Of a DNA stretch of 64,000 nt, positions 30,901-44,000 are shown in pieces. The notes beneath the pieces are model-generated. The model did no database searches. It saw only the letters and a program-made list of their open reading frames with translations, and was not told the DNA's origin. The position numbers and the translations under genes are program-made. This DNA comes from Asterias rubens (Eukaryota; Echinodermata; Asteroidea; Forcipulatida; Asteriidae), in NCBI RefSeq assembly GCF_902459465.1, contig NC_047081.1, positions 10,135,883-10,199,882 on the forward strand, read 5' to 3'. Positions within the stretch are counted from its first letter, which is position 1, and each line of letters begins with the position of its first letter.

Positions 30901-33900
30901 GCAGTATACAGAGAGTTGTACAAATGCCACATACACCACGGAAATGTGAAAGGGTTTCAAAAATTGCATCAATAAATTAAGCCAGCATTTTTGACGTATA
31001 GCTTGCATTAAGTGTCCTTAATAGATGTCAAACTAAAATTGTCGATTTACTATAACCACTCGTGGGGAAAGTAATTGTCATTTTTTGGTCTTTACGTCAT
31101 TATTTTAACTTTAAGAATTTAAAAATAAATGTTATTCAAATTACTTTTCATGTATTTGTTCACATATCAATAGCCAGTATTTGCACAAACTGATGCAATC
31201 CAATACCTTGTTACGATTACAATTAAACTATGTCCAACATTATTGCCTCCTCGAAGTGTGAAAGCATTTAAGTTGACAATTCACTTGGTGGTTTATGTAT
31301 TGTGTTCAATCTATGCCAGTTTGTAACTCGATTAATAATATTAAGAGTCATTTATAAAGCGCATAATGCAGGAGCCTCTATGCGTAACACAAAACATAAA
31401 ACAATGTTAAAGGCAGTGGACACTATTGGTAATTACTCAAAATAATTATCAGCATAAAACCTCAATTGGTAACGAGTAATGGGGAGAGGTTGATGGTATA
31501 AAACATTGTGAGAAACGGCTCCCTCTGAAGTGACGTAGTTTTTGAGGAAGAAGTAATTTTCCACAAATTTGATTTCGAGACCTCAAGTTTAGAATTTGAG
31601 GTCACGAAATCAACCATCTGAAAGCACACAACTTCGTGTGACAAGGGTGTTTATTTTTCTTCATAGTTATCTCGCATCTCCGACGACCGATTGAGCTCAA
31701 ATTTTCACAGGTTTGTTATTTTATGCATATGTTGAGATACACCAAGTGAGAAGACTGGCCTTTGGCAATTACCAATAGTGTCCACTGTCTTTAATAGGCT
31801 ATAATATATAAAGCAATCGTTACAAAATAAAAATTCAAACAAAATTAGTCCTTAAAAACCCTTGAAAATTAGAACTTTAGCTTGGCGAATCTGAAGAAGT
31901 AAGCCGTACATATTAAGTGATTTGTACATTTCATGTGATAACAAAAAATCATAATGACCCTCTATGTTTGGTAACTTTATCATTTAAGTATATTAAAATA
32001 AGTAAGCAGTGAATACTTGACTCTGTAACCCAATAAATATTTTCATTTTAAAGGCTCAGGAATCAAATTTCCAAACGAATATAAAATGATATCAGATGAA
32101 TCGGTTCATCACACAACCAGACGTTATCGACCTAACATTCACATCCAATAGTGTCCTGACCCCAGCTAAACATCAAGAATTGTTCCCATTCCCCGGCTGC
32201 CCAAGTTCAGAAATAGTGAGAAACCGTTATTCAGAAGCTACCCATTCATACACCGTCTCACTTGACTAAGCAAACAAAGTTTGCTTCCCCCGTCCCTTTG
32301 CATCAAGCCGCCTCGGTTGGAGTGCTGTGTTCACCTAAGACTCTGGAGATCAAAAGGTTCCCTCGCTCTTTTCGAGCATCGTGCTTCATCCGTCTGAAAG
32401 ATCGCCCCTGCATGCCCACCTCACAATTTCTGTTTCCCTCCACAATTTCAAAGGCCGTTTTGTATCCACCACGCGGTTATAAGGATATAGATCTCTACAG
32501 CGTGGTAAGCGAGCGTGTACAATTTCAAACGTGTTTTACGGTCGAGTCAACCAAACTCAAAGAGCTTCGCTTGATGAAAAAAATGAAATGCAAATACTGG
32601 AGAGATATTGCTAGCATTGTGTGTGCACACAGTCTGGTAGGCTTACGTAGTCGGTATCCAAACCAGTTAGTTTATGGTTAAGATGTTTTCTCTTGGGAGG
32701 AGGGTGGGTGGAAGGGGGCGTGTGCCATCCTTGTCTGATCTATAGCATACTTCTGGGAAAATCACCCAAAACAAAAATGACTATATACCATCATTATCTT
32801 CAAATGGTGTAAGTTTAATGTAAATCTCTCGACATTGTGTTTTGTGTTTTGCAAAAAGTACCCAAATCCTTTAAATGTTGGACGTTGTTCAGTAAACTCA
32901 AGAGACACTAACAGTATTCTAATAAAGTTGGAAACGTGAGATGAGAGATTTTTTTCTTTCCAAGAAGTCATTAGGAATTCTTATTAATCACAGTCCATTA
33001 CCGCAAGAGTTCACAAATCGGATGCCTAAGTGCACTTGTCAAAAGCAAAAGGTTGATTTAAAATCAGTATAACATATTCATTTGTAAGTTTAGGAGGCAT
33101 TGTCCTTTATATGTTCCCCACGTAATAAACCTGTGTTTATTGATAGGCAAACACTCGATCGTCAAAACCTTTTTCGATAAAGAAGAGGAACTAAATCAAC
33201 AGATTTAATATCACTTTGTTTACTAACTCCGTCGGGATATTTCTTGCCGCTGGACAAACAGATGCGCGTAAATTAATTCAGAAAGACCCTGCTTTGCATT
33301 TAAATTGGAAAAACAAAATAGAATGATGATCCTTTGGGTTAATTTAAAGATAATTATAATCACAACCTTTCTCACACTCTATCCGTGCGGGCAATACTAA
33401 TAACAGCTTTATAATAAGCTAAGCTAATGGCGACTCTGACACCAACCAACTTTAAAGGAACGTTACAGAATTGGTAAGAAACAAAAACTCGTCTTAGATC
33501 ACAAATTAACATAAAACATACAGTCTAATGATGATAATCGTAGAAAACATCCCTTGAAATATATCTGTCTGGAATGTCATATTTGATGATAAATAAATTA
33601 AACTAATAAATATTTCCCGTTTTGGGAGTTCGTCGCTTAGTAAGCATTTTATTCATTTTTGTTAATCGATGAAATGTAAATGCGTTATCAGTTTTCACTA
33701 TTTTCTAGTGACTCAAATAGCCAGTCGATTTCAAACTTGTAAAGGTTTTTCAGTTTATGTATTGGATGATTATATAAAGTACTTATACTGCCAGCAACTG
33801 TTGTTTATTACCGATTCTCGAATGTTCCTTTAAGGGCAAGAAATCCTTTCTTTAAAAGAAAACACACACTTGCCGTTATAAGCAGTAGACAGGGGTTAAA

Positions 33901-36900
33901 AGAAGAACGTCCAACGGGGATTGGAAATTTAAAGATAAAAATGTGCGACAGTTCATGAATGTACAAACAATAACAAGTTTTTTTTTGTGTGAATCCAAAA
34001 GCTTTAAGTATTTTCTTGATAAACTTGAAACTTGAATCAAAGTCTTTAGAACCATTCCCGTTCAAAAAATATCGCTTAAAGGAAAGGTAAACGTTTGGTG
34101 AACACTCTTAAAGGCAGTGGACACTTTTGGTAATTCCTCAAAATAATTATTAGCATAAAACCTTTCTTGTTGACGAGTAATGGGGAGAGGTTGATGGTAT
34201 AACAAAATGTGAGAAACGGCACCCTCTGAAGTGCCATAGTTTCCGAGAAAGAAGTAATTTTCCACGATTTTGATTTCGAGACCTCAGATTTAGAACTTGA
34301 GGTCTCGAAATCAACCATCCAAACGCACACAACTTCTTGCAACAAGGGTGTTTTTTCTTTCATTGATATCTCGCAATTTCGACGACCGATTGAGCTCAAA
34401 TTTTCACAGGGTTGTTATTTTATGCATTTGTTAAAATACACCAACTGTGAAGGCTAGTCTTTGACAATTACCAATAGTGTCCACTGCCTTTAAAATAAAT
34501 GGCACTAACTTTGGTTAGATCATATAAACAGCTGCTTTCAAGAGTAGCCCATAACGTATTCAAGACAACATTTCTTTTTTGTTTAAACATAGGTTAGTAG
34601 ATGGCTAGCTTTCGATCCAAAACGGGCCAACGTCTTTTAGCTAAAAACGGAATGAGGCATTTTGGGGGTTACATTAGGCCTATTGACTATTTTAAATGCA
34701 TTGGGTCCTTATAACTGTATGGACAGAAATACTATGTTGCTTAGAAGAAAGAAAGGTGATGGTGCTATAAAGGGAAAACATTGAGTGACGTTTTAAAAAA
34801 TTGATTTTTTGAAACGCGAGTCAAATTTCTAATTCTGAAGTACAAATGCGCAATTAATGACAAGGAGCCCATCCAAAAGGCTTTCTACAAAACTGTTTTA
34901 CAGACATCTTGAGGGGGAAGGTAGAGGGAAGACGTTCCTGTAAGCACCTCGCCGTCATTTACTCATGCTTCGCCGCCTCGTCTGAGAAGACATTTTATCA
35001 ACTCGGGTCACTTCGCCAGTCAAACGAAGTCATAAATTTGTTTCGGAAGTCGCAGCTTGTATTTCCGAATCCGACAATTCACGTTGTACAGAGTCCTGCC
35101 CCGTGTACATTTCCGCTCCTGTCCATAAAATGAGCACCCGGGGGAAAATGCTATTAACAAAATCACAAATTCGTCCAGGACTGACGTGATTGTGTGTGTC
35201 AGATATCATAATGTACGAAAATGCATTATTTTGTCTCATAGCCACACGAGACCAGCATCATGGGGGGGGGGGGGGGTATAGCGATCGAGATATGTATTAT
35301 GTTTCTTGAGGTCATATTTCACGAGGAGACTTTTAGGGGGAAAATTCATTATCATTATCTCTAGCTCCGCTAAACCCGCGCCGAGCGAATCGACAGCATT
35401 GAGCAGCGCGGGAAAACTCCACTGTTTTTCCCGCCAATCCATCGGGAACTGCGTTGGTCCAAAGCCTACCGAATAATCAAGACCCAAGGTGACCCATTAA
35501 AACCGACTCTGAATGAAACCTTTTCATTGGTTTGCTTTCCAGGCGGGCCCCGGGGGTTTTAATTTTCCAGTTCTATATCCAAACATTGAAGGTATACGGC
35601 TCTCTTTACAACGGATCTGCGCTACTGTTGCACTCCATGCCAGAAAAAAATAATACAAACAATCCCACATAATTAAGTTTTGATTTTTAATATCGCTGAT
35701 GTTACAAACAGATCAAGATTGGACTGCAATTCTTGCCTTGGCTTTAGACCCCATGTGAAGCTCCAGGGGAACAGACTCTAGGTTTCTATAGATATTTCGT
35801 TTCTGCGAATGCTCAAAAACAATCTGGACGTGAGCCCGGGATGAGGAGATGAAGTAGAGTAACACACTGCCATAATCAATGATACCTTTAAAAACTGACT
35901 TTGGGTTAACCTTGTAGAGATCTTAAAGGCAGTGGACACTATTGGTAATTACTAAAAATAATGATTAGCATAAAACATTACTTGGTAACGAGTAATGGGG
36001 AGAGTTTGATAGTATAAAACATTGTGAGAAACGGCTCCCTCTGAAGTGCCATAGTTTTCCAGAAAGAAGTAACTTTCCACGAATTTGATTTTGAGACCTC
36101 AGATTTAGAATTTGAGGTCTCGAAATCAACCATCTGGACGCACACAAATTCGTGTGACAAGGGTGTTTTTTCTTTCATTATTTTCTCGCAACTTCAACGA
36201 CCGATTGAGCTCAAATTTTCACTGGTTATTTTATGTATATGTTGAGATACACTAATTGAGAAGACTGGTCTTTGACAATTACCAATAGTGTCCAGAGTAT
36301 TTGGTGCGCGCGCTGTAGGCGTTGAATGAGGTGCATGCTGGTCTAGCTAGCGTTCAAGTTTGATCCCTAGCTAGACCACCCCATTCAACAGTTAACGCTT
36401 GCGCAAAAAAGGGGTATTTGCGAAACGGTATGCAGATGACGTCATTTGATTGTAGAGCGCCCTTGGTTCATACTGTGAGTAAAAATACACATTCAAACCG
36501 AGGACCTATAACAAAAGAAGACAAAAGGATCCACGGTTCGGGAAAGGTCCACAGTTGAAAAACGTTTACAAAACCAATAAGAGTTAACCATGGTGTAAGG
36601 CCGTATCCGAAATTGGCAGCTACACTACGGCTACGACTGTTGCTATAAAAAGAGTGTTGCTAAGGGCGTCTTATACTTCAACGCATGATGACGTGGACAT
36701 ATATAGCCGTAACGTAGCCGTAACCGCTAATTCGTACATGACCTAGTATACGGCTTTGGACATTTCTGAACCTTGAACCTTGAACCCTGATGAACTTGGG
36801 TTTGTCACAGCATCGACGCGTGTTTAACATCCACTAACGTATTCAGAAATGTCTTATATACAGTAAACGTACATTAAGACAAATATTCTGAGTAGCAAAG

Positions 36901-39900
36901 CCGAGCAAAAAGGGTGCACTCGACAAGCCACATGGTATTGATTCAATGGGCGGGAGGAAGCTGTATAGACGCCGTGGTTTCGACCAAATGGACGGGTAGA
37001 GTGTTTGAACTGTTTCGATCAAATACAGGAACTCTTCGGAAAAGTTTCAACAATGTGTGTTTACTATAGCGAAAGAGGAGTTGCTGTGATTTGTTGTTGC
37101 CAAGAAAATTAATACTTTGTGTTTTCTCTAATAATAAAGGATGACTTAACAAATCTCTTATTTTGATGTATTTAAAAGTGAAGTATTGTGTGAAAGTGAC
37201 AGAAGAATTTGTCGAAAACATTTTAGGTAAGTTGAAAGAGAAGAGCAAACAAAAGCGGAAAAAATGAAGCAACAAAAAACAGAGGAGTTTTTATAACATG
37301 TGTCTTTTAAAGACACTGGACACTATTGGTAATTGTCAAAGACCAGTCTTCTCACTTGGTGTATCTCAACATATGCATAACATAACAAACCTGTGAAAAA
37401 TTGAGCTTAATCGGTTATCGAAGTTGCGAGATAATAATGAAAGAAAAATCACCCTTGTCCCACGAAGTTGTGTGCGTTCAGATGCTTGATTTCGAGACCT
37501 CAAATTCTAAACACGAGGTCTCAAAATTTAAATTCGTGGAAAAAGCACACCAATATTTTGTGCAAAAAGTGTACTAAATTTCAGTTTCATTATTCTCTTG
37601 CAACTTCGATGACCAATTGAGTTAAAAAAAATTAAAGGTCTGTTATTTTATGCATATGTAATGAAGGATACACCATGTGAGAATACTATCCTTTGACAAT
37701 TTTACCAAAGGTGTCCAGTGCCTTTAAACAAAAATTGTAAATTACCTTGGGATAAAAAACGGAAGCTGGACTGATGCACTTATAAAGCTACTTTGCCCTT
37801 AAAGTACATTGGGAAGTAGCAAAGAGTAAAATATCAATGCAAACGTCTAATGGAGGCAGGTGGTTGACACACCTGCTGTTGACAAGTATAAAGCAGTTGC
37901 ATCACGACTGGCTGTAATAAGTTTGAATCTACACGTGGTATTGTACGATGGTAGTCTTTAAAGGCAGTGGACACGTTTTGAAATCGCAAAGACCAGTATT
38001 CTCACTTGGTGTATCCCAATATATGCATACAATAATAAACCTGCGGTGCAAACTTGGGCTCAATTGGTCATCGAAGTTGCAAGAGAATAATGAATAAAAA
38101 AATTTGCTGTAATACTTTGTGTGCTTTCAGATGCTTATATAAAAGGCTCAAAAGCTACGTTACTTCAGAGAGAGCCATTTCTCACAATGTTTTATACTAT
38201 CAACAGCTCTCCATTGCTTGTTACCAAGTAAGTTTTTATTCTTAGAATTATAGTCAAAATTTTGAGTAATAACCAGTAGTGTACAGTGCCTTTAACCAAA
38301 GAGGTTTTTTTTATATATTCTGGTGATATTTTGACCCGAGAGTTTGTTAAAGCGACTCGGGGGAACGACCTCCATGCACCCCACAAGTCAAGCCGCTTCT
38401 CGAAGCAGGAGCGTACCCGTCGTCCGTCACGGCCGCGCCGAGGAAGCCCCGGTTCGAGAGGGGTCTACCCACTCCTATGACCGACTCACCCAACACAACC
38501 CTAATGCACTTTCAACACAAACTCAAGTGTCTTTTACGGATGGGAAAAAAACTCAGGGGACTTGCCAATAGTTCAATACAGAGAATTGTATAAACAGTAT
38601 GTATGACTAACTGGCTAAAACAATATAGGAGTTATGCTGCTTTCAATTTAGCATAATGCAGTCAAATTCAAAGTAGATGGTTCATGGGATTTGAGGCATT
38701 GCATTGTTGGTAATTACTCGAAATATTTTTTAACATAAAAACTTACTTGGTAACAAGCAATGGAGAGCTGTTGATAGTAAAAAAAAAAACATTGTGAGAA
38801 ACGGCTCCCTCTGAAGTAAAGAAGTAATTTTCTATGAATTTGATTTCGAGACCTCAGATTTAGAATTTGAGGTCTCGAAATCAAGCAAATTCAAGAAGCA
38901 CACAACTTCGTGTGACAAGGGTATTTTCTTCTTTCATTATTATCTCCAAACTTCGACGACTAACTGAGCTCAAATTTTCACAGGTTTGTTATTTTATGGA
39001 TAATTATGTTGAGATACACCAAGTGAGAAGACTGTTCTTTGACAATTACCAGTAGTGTCCAGTGTCTTTAAACAAACAGTACAGGTTATTTTCAGAACAG
39101 AACTGAGGAGTCTCCCGATATCCGACAATCTACTACGCTGTAGTAAAATATATAGCAAGACAGTTCTCGAAAGAACATAATTTCCTTGACAAGTAGATAC
39201 ACACACATCAGTGAGCTACCGAAAACCAAAATATTGTATTAATATGGTTCACTTAAAAACATGTTAGGGCTATACTTCATAATGAACTAGAGACCTATAA
39301 AGATGAGTTTTTAATCGGCATAATGGGTCGAGAGTCAGTCAAAGTCACTGTAATGTCACCCACGGGGGTGTGGGCGATCGGTGGTTAGCCTTTGCGTTGT
39401 TATCATGACGTAGTATGTGCGTGGAAAGGCCACAAGACCATAAACTCTACGTCAAAGGCCACTATCATCAACAGCACGACATGATTATAGGTAAATAGTT
39501 TTAAGTGAAGTTCTTTGTTTATTTTTGCCAACTTTGTGGTTTGTTATAACGTGATCAACAACGCCTGAATCTGTCTCATGTTAAAAATCTTTTTTTTACT
39601 GCACTGACGACACTATGGACTGCAGCTGTGCACAATATTGAACAGAGTGTCCCCCCCCCCACGTCCTAAGTCCTAAGATTATAGTCTTAAGTTAGGAAGA
39701 CTTTTGTTAAATCCCAATGTTCACGATGGTAGAAAAAAAAGCATTTTGTCAAATTTATTTGAGAACCATTATTTTATAAACACAAACCATAGCCATCGAG
39801 CTTCTAACCATCATTTACAGCGAACTGAAATAATTTCTCGCACTGTACGCATCACGCGAGTAATGAAATATTCGTGGGTTTTCTTTTACCCACGCAGTAG

Positions 39901-40995
39901 TACCTGCTTTCATTCAGTCCAGTGTATACGGTCGAGTCAAGTTACAGCACGCGGTGCAGTTTTCTTCCCCGGTAAGTGTACTCCATAAGTCCCGGAGTGC
40001 TGGCACTCAGGGAGCCATTATTTCAATCCGACCTTGCCCGGCGAGGCTACCTGCTGCTCCCAATCCAACCGCTGCTTTCCTCTTTTCCTCTTTCGGTTTG
40101 CATTATTTGTTAATTAATTAAGATTCCTTAGATTAACAGTAAGATAAACAATGATACAAACATAAAACCGGATTGATTGCGTGCAGTGATTGTCCTTTGG
40201 GGATAAATAGTTTTATGCTTGGGTGATTTATTTTTTTAGAACCGCCGTTGCATAATTCATTTTGTGAAGACTATTGTTAACTTAGTCTATTTCTCCGGAA
40301 AGCCGTTCGAGTACTGGTCATTGTGTGCTCAGCGGAGAATTGGAATAAATACAATAATGAACGTCAGGGGAAACAAACCGCTTGCCCATCAGTGTTTCAT
40401 TTATTATAAATTTTCCAATTCGATTCTTGTTATTAATATTTAATGGAGATAAGTCAAGCGGCATATAATTGCGCGAATAATATTTGTGACATTGTAAATA
40501 CCGCACTTAAAGATCATTGTCATTAATATAGGAGTCATTAATAGTTTGATAAATATAGGATGCTTGGGGCGCTTTGCAGCTACTAAGTAAACTTATAGTA
40601 TAATACTATTTTCACATCGAGTACAATAGTTTATGCGCGAAGCTATGACTGATGAACACTTTAACCAAACAGTGCTCAATTTACGGTCATGCTTACCGAA
40701 TAATTATGCGCTTATTGTGGTGCCTTTATAAAACGTCCTTGTGCTGTAATCGCAGAATTCCGCACTAAGCAGAACCATGAAATGGGCCATGGCCCTAAAT
40801 GTAGCCCCAGCCCTAAATGTTGCCCCCGGTCTAAATGTACAAATGTTTACCCAAAGTAGCCCGCGCCTAGAAGGTTAGCATTTGTCAGCCTTTTGAAAAG
40901 CCGACTCTGATTTTCCAAAGCTGTTCATTAGTACTGATGGGAAGTCTTCTACAATTGTATCGCCAATACTAGCAAAGTGGTGCACAACGTCTGTA

Positions 40996-41045
<50 letters not shown>

Positions 41046-44000
41046 CAAATCCAATCAAATAACCACAGAATATTTTGTTCAATAGCACACAAAAACTACG
41101 TCATCCATTTTGCGATTGGAAAAAGAACCACTCAGATGAAGATTTGACACCCGATGAATGTGACGTCACACCACGGCATCAGCTTTCAATTCCCTGAAAT
41201 TAAACTCGCCCCAAAAAAGGAAAAAGGCGTCTGAGAGCAGCGCCACTTGGACCCTCTTAACAGCGCGGGGTTTTCATTACAGACAAATGGTCTGGATCTC
41301 ATCTCTGCATTGAGTCTTCGCCACCATTCGGCTGTTGGAACCTACAAATCCACTCAGACTATTTCATACAGCGCCTGATCCAGTGGAACATATTATACAA
41401 GTCTGTCAATCAAATAGGACTACATTCACTTTATTCGGCTTGATGTTATAAGATTTACTCGCCAAAAACTGTACAATCTTTTAAAATTTACACCGTGGAT
41501 GTGGTCACATACGAATACCCAGGAGAGAAACTGCAAACTTACTCACAGACGTTCTCAATGCGTCTGATCCAGTTGAACGTAATATACAAGTCTGTCTATA
41601 CAATAGGACCAAACATTCATTTTATTCGGCTTTAATTATATATGGCATTTTTTTTTTGCCGTATATGTGGTATTTTATTTTAACATTGATGTCGTAAAGA
41701 AGTGTTCGCATTCAAAGACACATTTGTTATTCCAAATGTTGCCACCAAAGCGTTATTAGGGACGTACTCGGCACAACAAAATTACATCATGGTTGTTGTC
41801 ACATAAAAGACAGTCAGAAAGACTGAAGCTTTCGATACAATAAATTCAATAAAACATTATACAATTTCACGAATAGAAATGAAACGATAATTATTTCATC
41901 TATACTTTACCGGGAAACACAACAGGTTCACGTTGCTGTGTACTAAATTAACTACTGCATTTGTGAATCAATAGCATTGTTATTGAGAGTTTTACCCGCA
42001 CACACATGTGTGTAAATACTGTATACTCAGTGCTTTCCCTGAGACCCTGTCTTGGTTTTTTCCGCAAGAGTCGGTACTGGAGAAAGTACACAATGCTTTT
42101 ACACACATCGGTGTGCATGTACGAAAGTTTTGCCATCCCCGGTACACAATTATAAATAATGACAGTCTCCTGACGAAGCCTAGAACAAAGCTAGTCGAAA
42201 CGTTGAGACCAATTAAGAACTCACTACGCCGTAGTGGAGTTAATAACGATCCTCTAAAGCTAAAGCAGTAGTCCCAGCTGATATGCCACATTCTGACCAT
42301 AGAAGTTAATAAGCAGGACAGTTCTTTTTCAGAACTGAGAAGTATGTTGAAAATCTGAAACTACTCCACAGTAGTAGAACATATTATAGCAAGACAATTC
42401 TCTAAAGAACAAACTCTACCTGGCAAACCAAATACATATTGATACCTCACCATGCAATGTCTCAAATTCCTTATAACATTATGAACACAAAATACTTCCA
42501 TTCTAATCCTGTTCTTCTTTCAGTACTATAAAGGATCACGGCCAAGATTACATGAACCGTCGTAAAGTCACGGTTTGGAAAATGCCTTATTCAGAAGCTT
42601 CTTGAAATTTTAGCGCATTATTTATTTTGTTTAACTCAATTAAACGTAGGCTCTACATCTAATGCAACCCGAACATGACTCAAAACCCCGCAATTTTACC
42701 GGGAAAGTAATCCAAAGGCTTATTGTTCGACTTTTCAATTGAGATGCAGGAGCGTAGAGTGCATCTTGCCGTTCAGTCACTTGTATTGTTTGTTCACTGT
42801 TAAAGCCATTATACACTTTCGGAACAGAACAAAAAAAGTTCACAGATTTACAAATAACTTACAGGGTTTACAGAAGGTAATGGTAAAAGACTTCTCTTGA
42901 AATATTATTCCATGAAATGCTTTACTTTTTGAGAAAACATTAAAACAATTATCAATTCTCGTTGTCGAGAATTTCTGATTTATTTTGAACACATGTCATT
43001 ACACGGCGAAACGTGCGCTAACAAGGGTGGGTTTTCCCGTTATTTTCTCCCGATTCCGATGACCGATTGAGCCTAAATTTTCACAGGTTTGTTATTTTAT
43101 ATACAAGTTGTGATACACGAAGTGTGGGCCTTTGGACAATACTGTTTACCGAAAGTGTCCAATGGCTTTAACTGGAGCAGCTATTGCTAAGTGAAGTGCA
43201 ACAAAACCTCGTAGCTACGCTTGCATACTATAAAAAAAGAACTTGCCTAGTTCTAATGTGCAATGCAGAGAAAAGAGTCTTTGAATTTAAGTTTAATTAT
43301 TTATATAAGTGCGGCAACGTTAATCCCACCCGAGTAATATGCCTGTGATTTTTTGTTCACATCAGGACTCGGAAAAGTACTGAGAATACAGTGCTATCGG
43401 TGCAAGGGTAAAACCAAATCTTTATCCCCGTCGAAATCTAACATCTATAACGATAATCCGTTTCGTATGAAGATAAGAAAAAAGGGTTTCGGTGCCTGGA
43501 AAGCAGCTCAAACCCTTTCCAGTAGCTGTTTCATAAATAATTTGAAGGATACGAAGGCGAGACACTGAAAGATATCCCCGTAAAAGGAGTTTCCGGTTAC
43601 ATAAGATTACGAGCTGGTTACATTTTCTCGGGAGATTTCGTACACGTCGACATCCACAGGGACAATTTTCTGAGGTTTATGATTATAAAATGCTCATGTT
43701 TCGTCATAATACAAAAGACAAATCAATTTTGATGACTATGCACCGTGAAAGTTTTCGTTAAAATGTTGAGATATTGTTCTCCGAAGTTATATGTATATCT
43801 TTTTGAAATTCTGGCTACTAATTCTGTCTACTAAGCAGTACAAAATTAAAAATTAATAAGCAGTACATGCTTTTCACGGCAATGAAATGTAGGGGGGGGG
43901 GGCTTATCCAAAATTAAGGCGGGATACAAGAGAAGATTTGTTCAGCAGCTGATGCAAGACATCTGTGATGAACTTTTGTGTTCGACAAGACGGATAGTGT

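Noticed and set aside
32262..32681. 139-codon plus-strand ORF with an internal donor-like GTG|GTAAGC
   Set aside because: Base use is fairly coding-like, but no domain, partner exon or promoter could be found.
34076..34399. Overlapping ORFs on the minus strand
   Set aside because: They fall inside the TTAA family 1 element. The same ORFs recur at 31462, 35965, 51312 and 56002 because the element is repeated.
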